A DNA stretch of 8,290 bases from JAOTYV01 sp041557595. GTDB taxonomy: Bacteria > Pseudomonadota > Alphaproteobacteria > UBA8366. How positions within the stretch are numbered: the stretch's first letter is position 1; the number at the start of each line of letters is the position of its first letter. This document shows positions 1 through 6,164 of this stretch, one piece after another. A model generated the notes under the pieces. It ran no database searches, was not told where the DNA came from, and saw only the letters and a list, made by a program, of their open reading frames with translations. A program made the position numbers and the translations under genes. The stretch spans positions 1 through 8,290 of the forward strand of contig JBFFGE010000194.1 in NCBI GenBank assembly GCA_041557595.1. Direction: 5' to 3'.

Positions 1-38
1 ACCCGGCCGGCAACAAGATCGGCCTGATCAAGGGGTGA
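1..38 (+). CDS. C-terminal tail of a probable VOC (glyoxalase-like) protein, partial
   Basis: Only the last 11 codons and a TGA stop (36-38) are inside the window. Frame 3 reads PAGNKIGLIKG, and the first two bases (ac) would complete a codon that may be Asp. A D-P-x-G-N-x-I-G-L ending is typical of the last beta strand of VOC-superfamily proteins (glyoxalase I, extradiol dioxygenases, bleomycin resistance proteins), so this is a tentative family call from a very short match. The other two frames give no such recognisable ending. Substrate and function cannot be given. Confidence 0.45.
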   Translation, partial: PAGNKIGLIKG

Positions 39-68
39 GAGTTCGCGGATCATTGATTTGAAAACGAC

Positions 69-73
69 AGGAG
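69..73 (+). promoter_or_regulatory. Ribosome binding site of the LLM oxidoreductase gene
   Basis: AGGAG lies 7 nt before the ATG at 81 and supports that start. Confidence 0.75.
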
Positions 74-80
74 CACCGGC

Positions 81-989
81 ATGAAACTCGGCGTGGTTTT
101 CCCACAACTCGATATCGGCGCCGATCCGATCGCCGTGCGCGACTACGCGCAAGCGGCGGAGGCGCTGGGCTATACCCATATCCTCGCCTTCGACCACGTG
201 CTCGGCGTCGACCCCAAGCAGTATCCCGGCTGGGTCGGCCCCTACGACAACACCAGTCTGTTTCACGAGCCTTTCGTGCTGTTCGGCTTCCTCGCCGGGC
301 TCACCGAAAACATCGAGTTCATCACCGGCATCCTCGTGCTGCCGCAGCGCCAGACCGAGCTGGTCGCCAAACAGGCGGCCGAAGTCGATGTGCTCAGCGG
401 AGGCCGGCTGCGCCTCGGCATTGGTGTCGGCTGGAACTGGGCGGAATTCCAGTCGCTCGGCGAGGATTTCGAGACTCGCGGCCGCCGCGTCGAGGAACAG
501 ATCGAGGTGCTGCGCCTGCTCTGGACGCAGGAGCTGGTGACCTTCAAGGGCGAATGGCACGACATCAAGGCGGCCGGCATCAACCCGCTGCCGGTGCAAC
601 GGCCGATTCCGATCTGGATCGGCGGCGGCGCGGAACCGGTGCTGAGGCGGATCGGCCGGATGGGCGACGGCTGGCTGCCGCAGTTCCAGTCGATGGACCC
701 GGTGCTGTCGCGCACCGGCGCGCAGCCGCGCCGCACCGAGGACCCGCGCGAGCTGATCGCCCGCGTGCACGGCTACGCCCGCGAAGCCGGCCGCGACCCC
801 GCCGCCATCGGCATCGAGGGACGGTCATCGGTCGCCGAGCAAACGCCCGACGATTGGGTGCGGGTCTATCAGGCCTGGCAGGACATCGGCGCGACGCATC
901 TGTCGGTCAACACCATGAAGGCCGGGTTAAAAGGCGCCGACGCCCATATCGACGCGATCCGGCGGTACAAGGAGGCGGTGACGGGGTGA
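81..989 (+). CDS. LLM class flavin/F420-dependent oxidoreductase
   Basis: A full-length 302-residue luciferase-like monooxygenase (LLM) fold protein, close to the TIGR03619-type subgroup often named F420-dependent oxidoreductase. Visible landmarks are the N-terminal MKLGVVFPQ strand, FDH at residues 37-39, the core strand and loop LSGGRLRLGIGVGW at 105-118, PIPIWIGGG at 175-183 and GDGWLP at 195-200, in the family order and spacing. These enzymes are cytosolic (beta/alpha)8 barrels that use reduced F420 or FMN to reduce or oxygenate small organic molecules; cofactor and substrate are not evident here. The start is supported by AGGAG 7 nt upstream. It begins 42 nt after the preceding stop, so it may be co-transcribed with the upstream VOC-like gene. 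A 133-nt gap with a palindrome separates it from the next gene. Confidence 0.9.
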   Translation: MKLGVVFPQLDIGADPIAVRDYAQAAEALGYTHILAFDHVLGVDPKQYPGWVGPYDNTSLFHEPFVLFGFLAGLTENIEFITGILVLPQRQTELVAKQAAEVDVLSGGRLRLGIGVGWNWAEFQSLGEDFETRGRRVEEQIEVLRLLWTQELVTFKGEWHDIKAAGINPLPVQRPIPIWIGGGAEPVLRRIGRMGDGWLPQFQSMDPVLSRTGAQPRRTEDPRELIARVHGYAREAGRDPAAIGIEGRSSVAEQTPDDWVRVYQAWQDIGATHLSVNTMKAGLKGADAHIDAIRRYKEAVTG

Positions 990-1015
990 GATCATCCAGC
1001 GGTTGGTTGTCCGAG

Positions 1016-1060
1016 CCGTCATTCCCGACAAGCGGCTGCGCGCCTTGTCCGGAATGACGG
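1016..1060. repeat. Long intergenic inverted repeat
   Basis: Arms 1016-1032 and 1044-1060 are complementary over 17 positions with a single C/C mismatch, around an 11-nt GC-rich loop. The outer part reads CCGTCATTCC and its complement GGAATGACGG. There is no T-run after it, so it is not a standard intrinsic terminator. Palindromes with GTCATTCC ends are a common type of dispersed intergenic repeat in alphaproteobacteria, and it could also stabilise the 3' end of the upstream mRNA. Both readings are inference. Confidence 0.7.
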
Positions 1061-1122
1061 GATGGTTTGGAAACACGGTCGGATTAACGATCGCCCGCTA
1101 ACGTGCTACCCTTTCCACTGAC

Positions 1123-1947
1123 ATGGTCTCGCTCACCGACACCGACCTCGCCGCCTACCGGCGCGACGGGTATCTTGCGCCGTTGCCGCTGCTGACGCGC
1201 GACGAAGCGGCGGCGGCGCTGGCCGGGCTCGAGGATTTCGAGCGCGACTTCGGCACGCGGGCGGGATTTATTCTGCGCCATAAATGCCACCTCGTGCTGA
1301 CCTGGGCCGATGCGATGGTGCATCATCCGCGGGTGCTCGACGCCGTCGAAAGCGTGCTCGGCCCGAACCTGCTGTGCTGGGCCACCTCGTTCTTCATCAA
1401 GAACGCGCGCGATCCGGCCTTCGTCTCCTGGCATCAGGATTCGGAATATTGGGGGCTCGACCAGGTCGAGGACACGATTTCGGTCTGGATCGCGCTGACG
1501 CCGAGCCGGGTCGACAATGGCTGTCTCCGCATCGTGCCGGGCACCCATACCGCCATGCTCGAGCACCATAAAATTCCCGATCCGAACAACATGCTGAACC
1601 ACAACCAGCATGTGGCGGTAAACGAGGCGGATGCGGTCGACCTGGTCATGGCGCCCGGCGAGTGCTGCCTGTTCCATACGCTGGCGGTGCACGGCTCCAA
1701 CCCGAACCCGTCCGACGGCCGCCGGATCGGCTTTGCGATCCGCTATATCAAGCCATCGGTCCGCCAGCTCAAGGAAGCGCATGACAGCGCGATGCTGGTG
1801 CGCGGCGAAGACACCCATGGACATTTTGCGCTGGAGCCGCGGCCGCGCACCAATGCCGCGCCCGAGGCGCTGGCGCTGCAGCAGCGCATTTTCGAGACCA
1901 AGGATGGCGGGCTCTACGGCGCGCGGGCGCCCGACGCAACCGGCTGA
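1123..1947 (+). CDS. Phytanoyl-CoA dioxygenase (PhyH) family Fe(II)/2-oxoglutarate oxygenase
   Basis: A 274-residue cupin-fold oxygenase of the PhyH family, a usual length. The iron-binding facial triad is visible: H104 and D106 in SWHQD, and distal H190 in LAVHGSN. R201 in DGRRIGF lies 11 residues after the distal His, the position of the 2-oxoglutarate-binding Arg in characterised PhyH proteins. The segment NGCLRIVPGTH before the long loop is also typical. Such enzymes hydroxylate an unactivated carbon, consuming O2 and 2-oxoglutarate. Bacterial members act on many metabolites, so the name does not prove phytanoyl-CoA as substrate. All catalytic residues are present, so it should be active. 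No clear Shine-Dalgarno sequence precedes the ATG at 1123, which makes the exact start less certain. The next gene begins 14 nt after the stop, suggesting an operon. Confidence 0.9.
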   Translation: MVSLTDTDLAAYRRDGYLAPLPLLTRDEAAAALAGLEDFERDFGTRAGFILRHKCHLVLTWADAMVHHPRVLDAVESVLGPNLLCWATSFFIKNARDPAFVSWHQDSEYWGLDQVEDTISVWIALTPSRVDNGCLRIVPGTHTAMLEHHKIPDPNNMLNHNQHVAVNEADAVDLVMAPGECCLFHTLAVHGSNPNPSDGRRIGFAIRYIKPSVRQLKEAHDSAMLVRGEDTHGHFALEPRPRTNAAPEALALQQRIFETKDGGLYGARAPDATG

Positions 1948-1961
1948 ATGGGAAATCCCGC

Positions 1962-2894
1962 ATGGTCGCGCCGAAACCAATGGAAATCAGCCGGGCGAAT
2001 TTTATCAAGGGCCTGGCCGTTACCGGCGGTGCGGCGTGGTTCGGCGGCTGGGAGGATGCGATGGCGAAACAATCACCGATCCAAACCCGAAAAATCCCCA
2101 GGGATAACGGCCGCCTGCCGGTCGTGGGATTGGGCACCTGGCAAACCTTCGACATCGGCGCCGATGCGGAGGCCCGCGCGCAGCGGCAGGAAGTCCTGCG
2201 GCTGCTGTTCGAGAGCGGCGGCAGCGTCATCGACTCCTCGCCGATGTACGGACGGTCGGAGGCGGTGGTCGGCGACCTGCTCGCCGCCATGGGTGCCCGC
2301 GACAAGGCCTTTCTCGCCACCAAGGTCTGGACCTGGGGCGCGGACAAGGGCGCCCGCCAGATGAATGACTCGCTCGAAAACTTCAAAACGCCGCGTATCG
2401 AGTTGATGCAAATCCATAATCTGGTCGACTGGCAGACCCATCTGCGGACCCTGCGGGCGTGGAAGGAAGCCGGCACCTTCCGCTATATCGGAATCACCCA
2501 CTACACCGATTCCGGGCTGGACGAGCTGATGGCCGTGATGCGGGCCGAAGAGATCGACTTCGTGCAGATGGCCTATACGATCGGCGCCCGCGCGGCGGAG
2601 AAGAAACTGCTGCCCTATGCCGCCGACCGCGGCGTCGCCGTGCTGGTCAACCGGCCCTATGAAGGCGGCGGCCTGTTTCGCGAGACGCGCGGCAAGCCCC
2701 TGCCCTCGTTCGCGGCGGAATACGGCATCGCCAGCTGGGGGCAGTTCTTCCTGAAATTCGTACTGTCGCACCCGGCGGTCACCTGCGTCATTCCCGGTAC
2801 CAGCAAACCGAAACACATGGCGGACAATCTCGGCGCCGGCCACGGGCCGTTGCCCGACGCCCGGCTGCGCGCGACTATGGCGCGGCTGTTTTAA
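1962..2894 (+). CDS. Aldo/keto reductase with a degenerate Tat-like leader
   Basis: A 310-residue aldo/keto reductase with a (beta/alpha)8 barrel. The catalytic tetrad is visible as D91 and Y96 (VIDSSPMYG), K121 (FLATKVW) and H152 (LMQIHN). Family members reduce aldehydes or ketones with NAD(P)H. About 40 residues precede the barrel. They contain SRANFIKG followed by a short hydrophobic glycine/alanine stretch and an AMA sequence ending at A35, which looks like a Tat signal whose second Arg is replaced by Ala. Some AKRs of this type have a true Tat leader, so this one may be periplasmic, inefficiently exported or now cytosolic. An alternative ATG at 1980 would trim six residues and leave the leader intact; neither start has a strong ribosome site. 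It follows the PhyH gene by 14 nt and precedes the SDR gene by 33 nt, so the three probably form an operon. Confidence 0.9.
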   Translation: MVAPKPMEISRANFIKGLAVTGGAAWFGGWEDAMAKQSPIQTRKIPRDNGRLPVVGLGTWQTFDIGADAEARAQRQEVLRLLFESGGSVIDSSPMYGRSEAVVGDLLAAMGARDKAFLATKVWTWGADKGARQMNDSLENFKTPRIELMQIHNLVDWQTHLRTLRAWKEAGTFRYIGITHYTDSGLDELMAVMRAEEIDFVQMAYTIGARAAEKKLLPYAADRGVAVLVNRPYEGGGLFRETRGKPLPSFAAEYGIASWGQFFLKFVLSHPAVTCVIPGTSKPKHMADNLGAGHGPLPDARLRATMARLF

Positions 2895-2915
2895 CCGGAC
2901 GGACCGGAAACCATC

Positions 2916-2920
2916 GAGGA
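2916..2920 (+). promoter_or_regulatory. Ribosome binding site of the SDR gene
   Basis: GAGGA lies 7 nt before the ATG at 2928 and fixes that start. Confidence 0.75.
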
Positions 2921-2927
2921 ACGGACG

Positions 2928-3695
2928 ATGCGATTTCAAGGCAAAGTAGCGCTGATCACCGCCGCCGGTGCGGGCATCGGCAAGGCGTCGGCGGAAATCA
3001 TGGCGCGCGAGGGCGCGACGGTCGTGGCGGTCGACGTGAACGACGCGCGGCTCGACGCGCTGGCGACCGAGCTCGCGGATGCCGAAGGGCGCCTCCTCGG
3101 CCGGAATGTCGATGCCGGGAACGAGGCCGCGGTAAAGGCGCTGGTCTTTGGCGCGGTCGAAGAATTCGGCCGGGTCGACATCCTCGTGAACGCGGTCGGC
3201 GGCAGCACGATCATCGAGAAGCCGTCGGCGGGGATCGACGAGCTGTCCTTCGACGACTGGCAGCGCATCATCGATTTCAACCTGAATGCCACCTACCTGT
3301 TGACCAATTCCGTCGTGCCCGAGATGAAGCGGTCCGGCGGCGGCAAGATCGTAAACCTGTCCTCGATCGCGGGGCGCGGGCTCAGCGCGTCGAGCAGCAG
3401 CGCCTATGCGGCGGCCAAGGGCGGGATCATCGCCTTTACCAAGAAGCTGGCCGGCGAGCTCGGACCGTTCGGCATCAATATCAACAGCATCGCGCCGAGC
3501 CTGACCCTGACCGAGCGCCTGCTGCCGCACTGGAACAAGCGCAGCGCCGAGGACCAGGCGGCGACCATCGAACAGATCCCGCTGCGCCGAGTCCCGGAAG
3601 CGATGGACCAGGCCAAGGTCATCGCCTTCCTCGCCTCGTCCGACGCGGATTTCATCACCGGCGTGACGATCGACGTAACGGGTGGGCTGTCGTAG
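2928..3695 (+). CDS. SDR family NAD(P)-dependent oxidoreductase
   Basis: A 255-residue classical short-chain dehydrogenase/reductase of standard length. The Rossmann nucleotide-binding motif is TAAGAGIG (residues 11-18), the common variant with Ala in place of the first Gly. D36 at the end of the second strand (VVAVD) points to NAD(H) over NADP(H). The NNAG-equivalent is VNAVGG. The active site has S145/S146 in VNLSSIAG, Y160 and K164 (YAAAK), with the structural Asn in FNLNATY. The C-terminal DVTGG segment is typical. These cytosolic enzymes interconvert alcohols and ketones; the substrate is unknown. The start is supported by GAGGA 7 nt upstream. It follows the AKR by 33 nt, and the next small gene begins only 2 nt after its stop. 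With the PhyH and AKR genes it could form a hydroxylation plus carbonyl/alcohol conversion route, which is inference. Confidence 0.93.
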   Translation: MRFQGKVALITAAGAGIGKASAEIMAREGATVVAVDVNDARLDALATELADAEGRLLGRNVDAGNEAAVKALVFGAVEEFGRVDILVNAVGGSTIIEKPSAGIDELSFDDWQRIIDFNLNATYLLTNSVVPEMKRSGGGKIVNLSSIAGRGLSASSSSAYAAAKGGIIAFTKKLAGELGPFGININSIAPSLTLTERLLPHWNKRSAEDQAATIEQIPLRRVPEAMDQAKVIAFLASSDADFITGVTIDVTGGLS

Positions 3696-3697
3696 GG

Positions 3698-4015
3698 ATG
3701 CGCGTATTCAGAAGCGGCGGCGCGATTGCCGCGCATTTGTTACTTTCCGCTGTGATCTTGTTTGCGTTTTATTCGTTCAAAGCCCCGTCGCTCGGTGCGC
3801 TTATCGCAGTGCTGATAATTGCCAACGCTGCGCCATTTCTTGTACGCCTTCTTTGCCTGGGTTTGTCCCACGCTCCACGTGATTTGCCATCCAACCATTC
3901 GGATCTGCACGACGGTCCCGTCCACAAGAATTCTCCGTTCATTCACAACTATCCGTTGATCGTTATGCTGTTCGCACTCTTCATACTGCTATCGTCGTTC
4001 ATTGGAGGATTCTAG
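3698..4015 (+). CDS. Small hypothetical membrane protein, three predicted helices
   Basis: A 105-residue protein that I do not recognise. It has three hydrophobic stretches likely to span the membrane, at about residues 9-27, 32-54 and 86-104, with a polar His/Asp/Asn-rich loop (about 57-84) between the second and third. The ATG lies 2 nt after the SDR stop. There is no well-placed Shine-Dalgarno site, so translation would depend on coupling to the SDR gene. Base composition and codon use differ from the neighbours: far more A/T-ending codons (for example tta, ttt, att), and the same lower GC continues into the next intergenic stretch. This suggests recent acquisition or weak selection. It could be a real small membrane protein or a chance ORF. 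The three well-formed helices and the tight junction argue for a gene. Confidence 0.6.
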   Translation: MRVFRSGGAIAAHLLLSAVILFAFYSFKAPSLGALIAVLIIANAAPFLVRLLCLGLSHAPRDLPSNHSDLHDGPVHKNSPFIHNYPLIVMLFALFILLSSFIGGF

Positions 4016-4120
4016 GCAGCGTGCGAGACTTGAAAGGGAGCCCCAAGCACAGTTCGCAAAGTATCGCCATGTGCGCCCGAATCGCATTACGATGTCGATG
4101 AATTCGAAACGTCCGCGAGC

Positions 4121-5572
4121 ATGTCCATGAGCACACCGACCGACGGCCTGATCGTCGTCGCCAAGCGCGACTGCCCCACCTGTACGCTGATAGAACCGGT
4201 GATGCGGCAGCTTGCCGAATCCGGGCCGCCGCTGACCGTCTATACCCAGGACGATCCGGGATTTCCGGCCGGGCTCGACGGCGTGGTCGACGACACGGAT
4301 TTGGAGCAATCCTTCCACCTCGCCATCGAGACTGTGCCGACGCTGATCCGCCTCGAAGGCGGGCGCGAGACCGGTCGGCGCATCGGCTGGCACCGGGGCG
4401 AATGGGAAGACCTCAGCGGCATCAAGGGCCTCGGCGGCGACTTGCCGGATCAGCAGCCCGGCTGCGGCTCCAAGAGCGTCGAGCCGGGCATGCCGGAACG
4501 GCTGATGGCGCGGTTCGGCGACGCCAAGCTGCAATCGCGGCTGATCGACGTCTCGCCGCTCGACGATCCGATGGAGGTGTGTTTCGACCGCGGCTGGAGC
4601 GACGGCTTGCCGGTCGTGCCGCCGACCGACGAGCGGGTCATCCGCATGCTGGCCGGGACCGACCGCAAGCCGGACGAAGTAGTCGGACTGATGCCGCCGA
4701 ACCTCGCCGAATGCACGGTCGAAAAGGTGGCGATCAACGCGGTCATGGCGGGCTGCAAGCCGGAATACATGCCGATGATGCTGTCGGTGGTCGAGGCGGC
4801 ACTGATCCCGGAATTCACCTTGCACGGGTTGCTCTGCACCACCTATTTCTCCGGCCCGGTGGTGATCGCGAACGGCCCGATGACCCGGCGGATCGGGATG
4901 AATTCCGGCCTGAATGCGCTCGGCCAGGGTAATCGCGCCAACCTGACCATCGGGCGGACGCTTCAACTTATCGTCCGCAATGTCGGCGGCGGCATCCCGG
5001 GCGATATCGACCGCGCCGCGCTCGGCAACCCGGGCAAGCTCAGCTTCTGCTTCGCCGAGGACGAAAGCGATCCGGAATGGGAACCGCTGTCGGTCTGGCG
5101 CGGCTTCAAGCCCGGATCGAACACGGTCACGTTGTTTCATGGCGATGGCGTCCAGGCCTTCGTCGATCAGGGCTCCCGCACGCCGGAGGAACTCAGCCGT
5201 TCCTTCGCCATGGCGCTCAACGCGGTCGCCCACCCGAAGATGGTCCAGGGCGCGAATGCGATCCTGGTGATGTCGCCCGAACATTATGCGGTCTATCGCA
5301 ACGCCGGCTGGGACCGCAAACGCATTCAAAGTGAGATTCACGAAGCGACCAAGCGCTCCGGGGCCGAACTGGTCAAGGGCGCCGGGGGCGTCGGCGAAGG
5401 CATCGATCCGAGCCGCGCCGACGAGGTGATCCCGAAATTCTGGGAGGATCACGGCCTGCTGATCGTCCGCGCCGGCGGCGATGCGGGCCTGTTCTCCGCG
5501 ATCATCGGCGGCTGGCTCGGCGGTCGATTCCACGACGAGGTGCAACCCGTAACCATGGAGGTCAAGGAATGA
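4121..5572 (+). CDS. Thioredoxin-like domain fused to a UGSC-associated domain of unknown function
   Basis: A 483-residue two-part protein. Residues about 9-100 form a thioredoxin/glutaredoxin-like domain: a beta strand (LIVVAKRD), the redox motif C18-P-T-C21, then ETVPTLI with the cis-Pro region that faces the active site. A linker carries PGCGSKS with C115. From about residue 150 to the end is a large conserved domain beginning FDRGWSDGLPVVPP (155-168), with further cysteines C198, C212, C239 and C310, several Gly/Asn-rich loops (NGPMTR, GQGNRAN, NVGGGIPGD) and a C-terminal segment rich in Gly. From memory, this large domain recurs next to UGSC-family proteins, but no activity is known to me. 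Its stop overlaps the start of the UGSC selenoprotein gene by 4 nt (ATGA), a strong sign that the two products act together. A plausible role is recycling the selenol of the partner through the CPTC motif. A second ATG at 4127 is an alternative start; neither has a strong ribosome site. Confidence 0.85.
   Translation: MSMSTPTDGLIVVAKRDCPTCTLIEPVMRQLAESGPPLTVYTQDDPGFPAGLDGVVDDTDLEQSFHLAIETVPTLIRLEGGRETGRRIGWHRGEWEDLSGIKGLGGDLPDQQPGCGSKSVEPGMPERLMARFGDAKLQSRLIDVSPLDDPMEVCFDRGWSDGLPVVPPTDERVIRMLAGTDRKPDEVVGLMPPNLAECTVEKVAINAVMAGCKPEYMPMMLSVVEAALIPEFTLHGLLCTTYFSGPVVIANGPMTRRIGMNSGLNALGQGNRANLTIGRTLQLIVRNVGGGIPGDIDRAALGNPGKLSFCFAEDESDPEWEPLSVWRGFKPGSNTVTLFHGDGVQAFVDQGSRTPEELSRSFAMALNAVAHPKMVQGANAILVMSPEHYAVYRNAGWDRKRIQSEIHEATKRSGAELVKGAGGVGEGIDPSRADEVIPKFWEDHGLLIVRAGGDAGLFSAIIGGWLGGRFHDEVQPVTMEVKE
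5557..5561 (+). promoter_or_regulatory. Ribosome binding site of the UGSC selenoprotein gene
   Basis: GGAGG, inside the last codons of the preceding gene, lies 7 nt before the ATG at 5569. It supports that start and efficient coupled translation of the overlapping pair. Confidence 0.8.
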
Positions 5573-6111
5573 CCACGAACGCCTTTACCATGCGCGATCC
5601 GACGGCCGAGGCCGCGCCCGTTCAGCGTGAACGGCTGCGACCGCCCGCATCGCTGGACGGCCTGACGGTCGCCCTGCTCGACATCGGCAAGACCCGCAGC
5701 GACGAGTTTCTCGATCATATCGACGCGAAATTCAGCGAACGCGGCCTGACGGTGAAACGCTACAGCAAGCCGACCAACACGCGCGTCGCGCCGGTCGAGG
5801 TGCTGCAGAACATCGCCACCGAAGCGGACATCGTCGTCGAAGCGCTGGCCGATTGAGGCTCCTGCACGTCGTGCAGTTTGCATGACATGAAGGACCTCGA
5901 CACCCGCGGCATTCCCGGCGCCATGATCGCCACCACCGAATTCGCGGAGGCGGCGGAAAACCAGGCGAAATCGATCGGCTTCATGCCGGGCATCGTCTAC
6001 GTGCCGCACCCGATCCAGAACCGCACCGCCGAGGAGCTGGGCGACATCGCCGAACGCGCGATCCAGCCGATCCTCGACATGCTGACCGCCGCACCGGCGG
6101 CGGCGGAATAG
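5569..6111 (+). CDS. UGSC family selenoprotein (in-frame TGA at 5854-5856 read as selenocysteine)
   Basis: A 180-residue protein when the TGA at 5854-5856 is read as selenocysteine 96. The stretch before it (95 residues, with LDGLTVALLDIGKTRSDEF at 29-47, a KPTNT segment at 67-71 and VVEALAD up to the TGA) and the stretch after it (84 residues: GSCTSCSLHD, GIPGAMIATTEF, then VPHPI at 145-149) are the two halves of one UGSC-family protein. In that family the position is Sec in some members and Cys in others, as U/C-G-S-C-T-S-C. Here it is U96, C99, C102. The family is a small cytosolic redox module of unknown substrate. The second half has no good start of its own, and the reading frame stays coding until TAG at 6109-6111. 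A hairpin at 5854-5899 fits a bacterial SECIS. Standard calling would report two ORFs or a pseudogene. A true nonsense mutation is the alternative, but it would have to hit exactly the family's Sec codon. Confidence 0.93.
5854..5899 (+). promoter_or_regulatory. Bacterial SECIS element (selenocysteine insertion hairpin)
   Basis: Hand folding gives an upper stem of 8 pairs, 5868-5875 with 5879-5886 (one G-U pair), closed by the 3-nt loop GUU at 5876-5878. Below it are C5865-G5889 and A5866-U5888 after a C/A mismatch, a small internal loop, and a lower stem of 5860-5862 with 5892-5894 and 5855-5858 with 5895-5898, with C5859 bulged. The UGA therefore lies at the base. The loop starts 19 nt after the UGA and its first base is G. 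Both fit the published consensus for bacterial SECIS elements bound by SelB (short apical loop with G in the first two positions, about 16-37 nt past the UGA). No energy was computed. A rival shorter hairpin at 5862-5876 is possible. Confidence 0.78.
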
Positions 6112-6153
6112 CGGACCGCTGGTAAGATCGAATTGGATCGACACATGCAACGC

Positions 6154-6158
6154 AGGAG
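6154..6158 (+). promoter_or_regulatory. Ribosome binding site of the aldolase-fold gene
   Basis: AGGAG lies 6 nt before the ATG at 6165 and fixes that start. Confidence 0.75.
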
Positions 6159-6164
6159 ACAACC

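Noticed and set aside
2073..3530. Long antisense open frame of 485 codons across the AKR and SDR genes
   Set aside because: It spans two genes with clear catalytic motifs on the + strand and has no recognisable motif itself; it is typical of antisense frames in GC-rich DNA.
4016..4120. Promoter upstream of the thioredoxin-fusion gene (TTGAAA at 4030-4035)
   Set aside because: A -35-like hexamer is present but there is no acceptable -10 element at the expected 16-18 nt spacing.
3989..5545. Long antisense open frame of 518 codons
   Set aside because: It is a shadow of the high-GC thioredoxin-fusion gene: composition is low-complexity and rich in Arg, Asp, Ala and His, with no recognisable domain, and the sense strand has clear motifs.
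5569..5856. Pseudogene interrupted by a nonsense mutation
   Set aside because: The TGA coincides with the known selenocysteine position of the family, is followed by a SECIS-like fold, and both flanking parts keep intact coding sequence with no other lesions.
5862..5876. Alternative six-pair hairpin CTGCAC-GTC-GTGCAG as the SECIS
   Set aside because: It is perfect, but its loop begins only 12 nt after the UGA, closer than the usual range, and it excludes the longer hairpin with the basal stem. It is kept only as a competing structure.
5878..6111. A separate small gene starting at TTG 5878, downstream of the TGA
   Set aside because: It has no ribosome binding site, starts within the SECIS hairpin, and is in frame with the preceding ORF. 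It lacks the GSCTSC motif that lies just upstream of that start, and its content is the C-terminal half of the UGSC protein.
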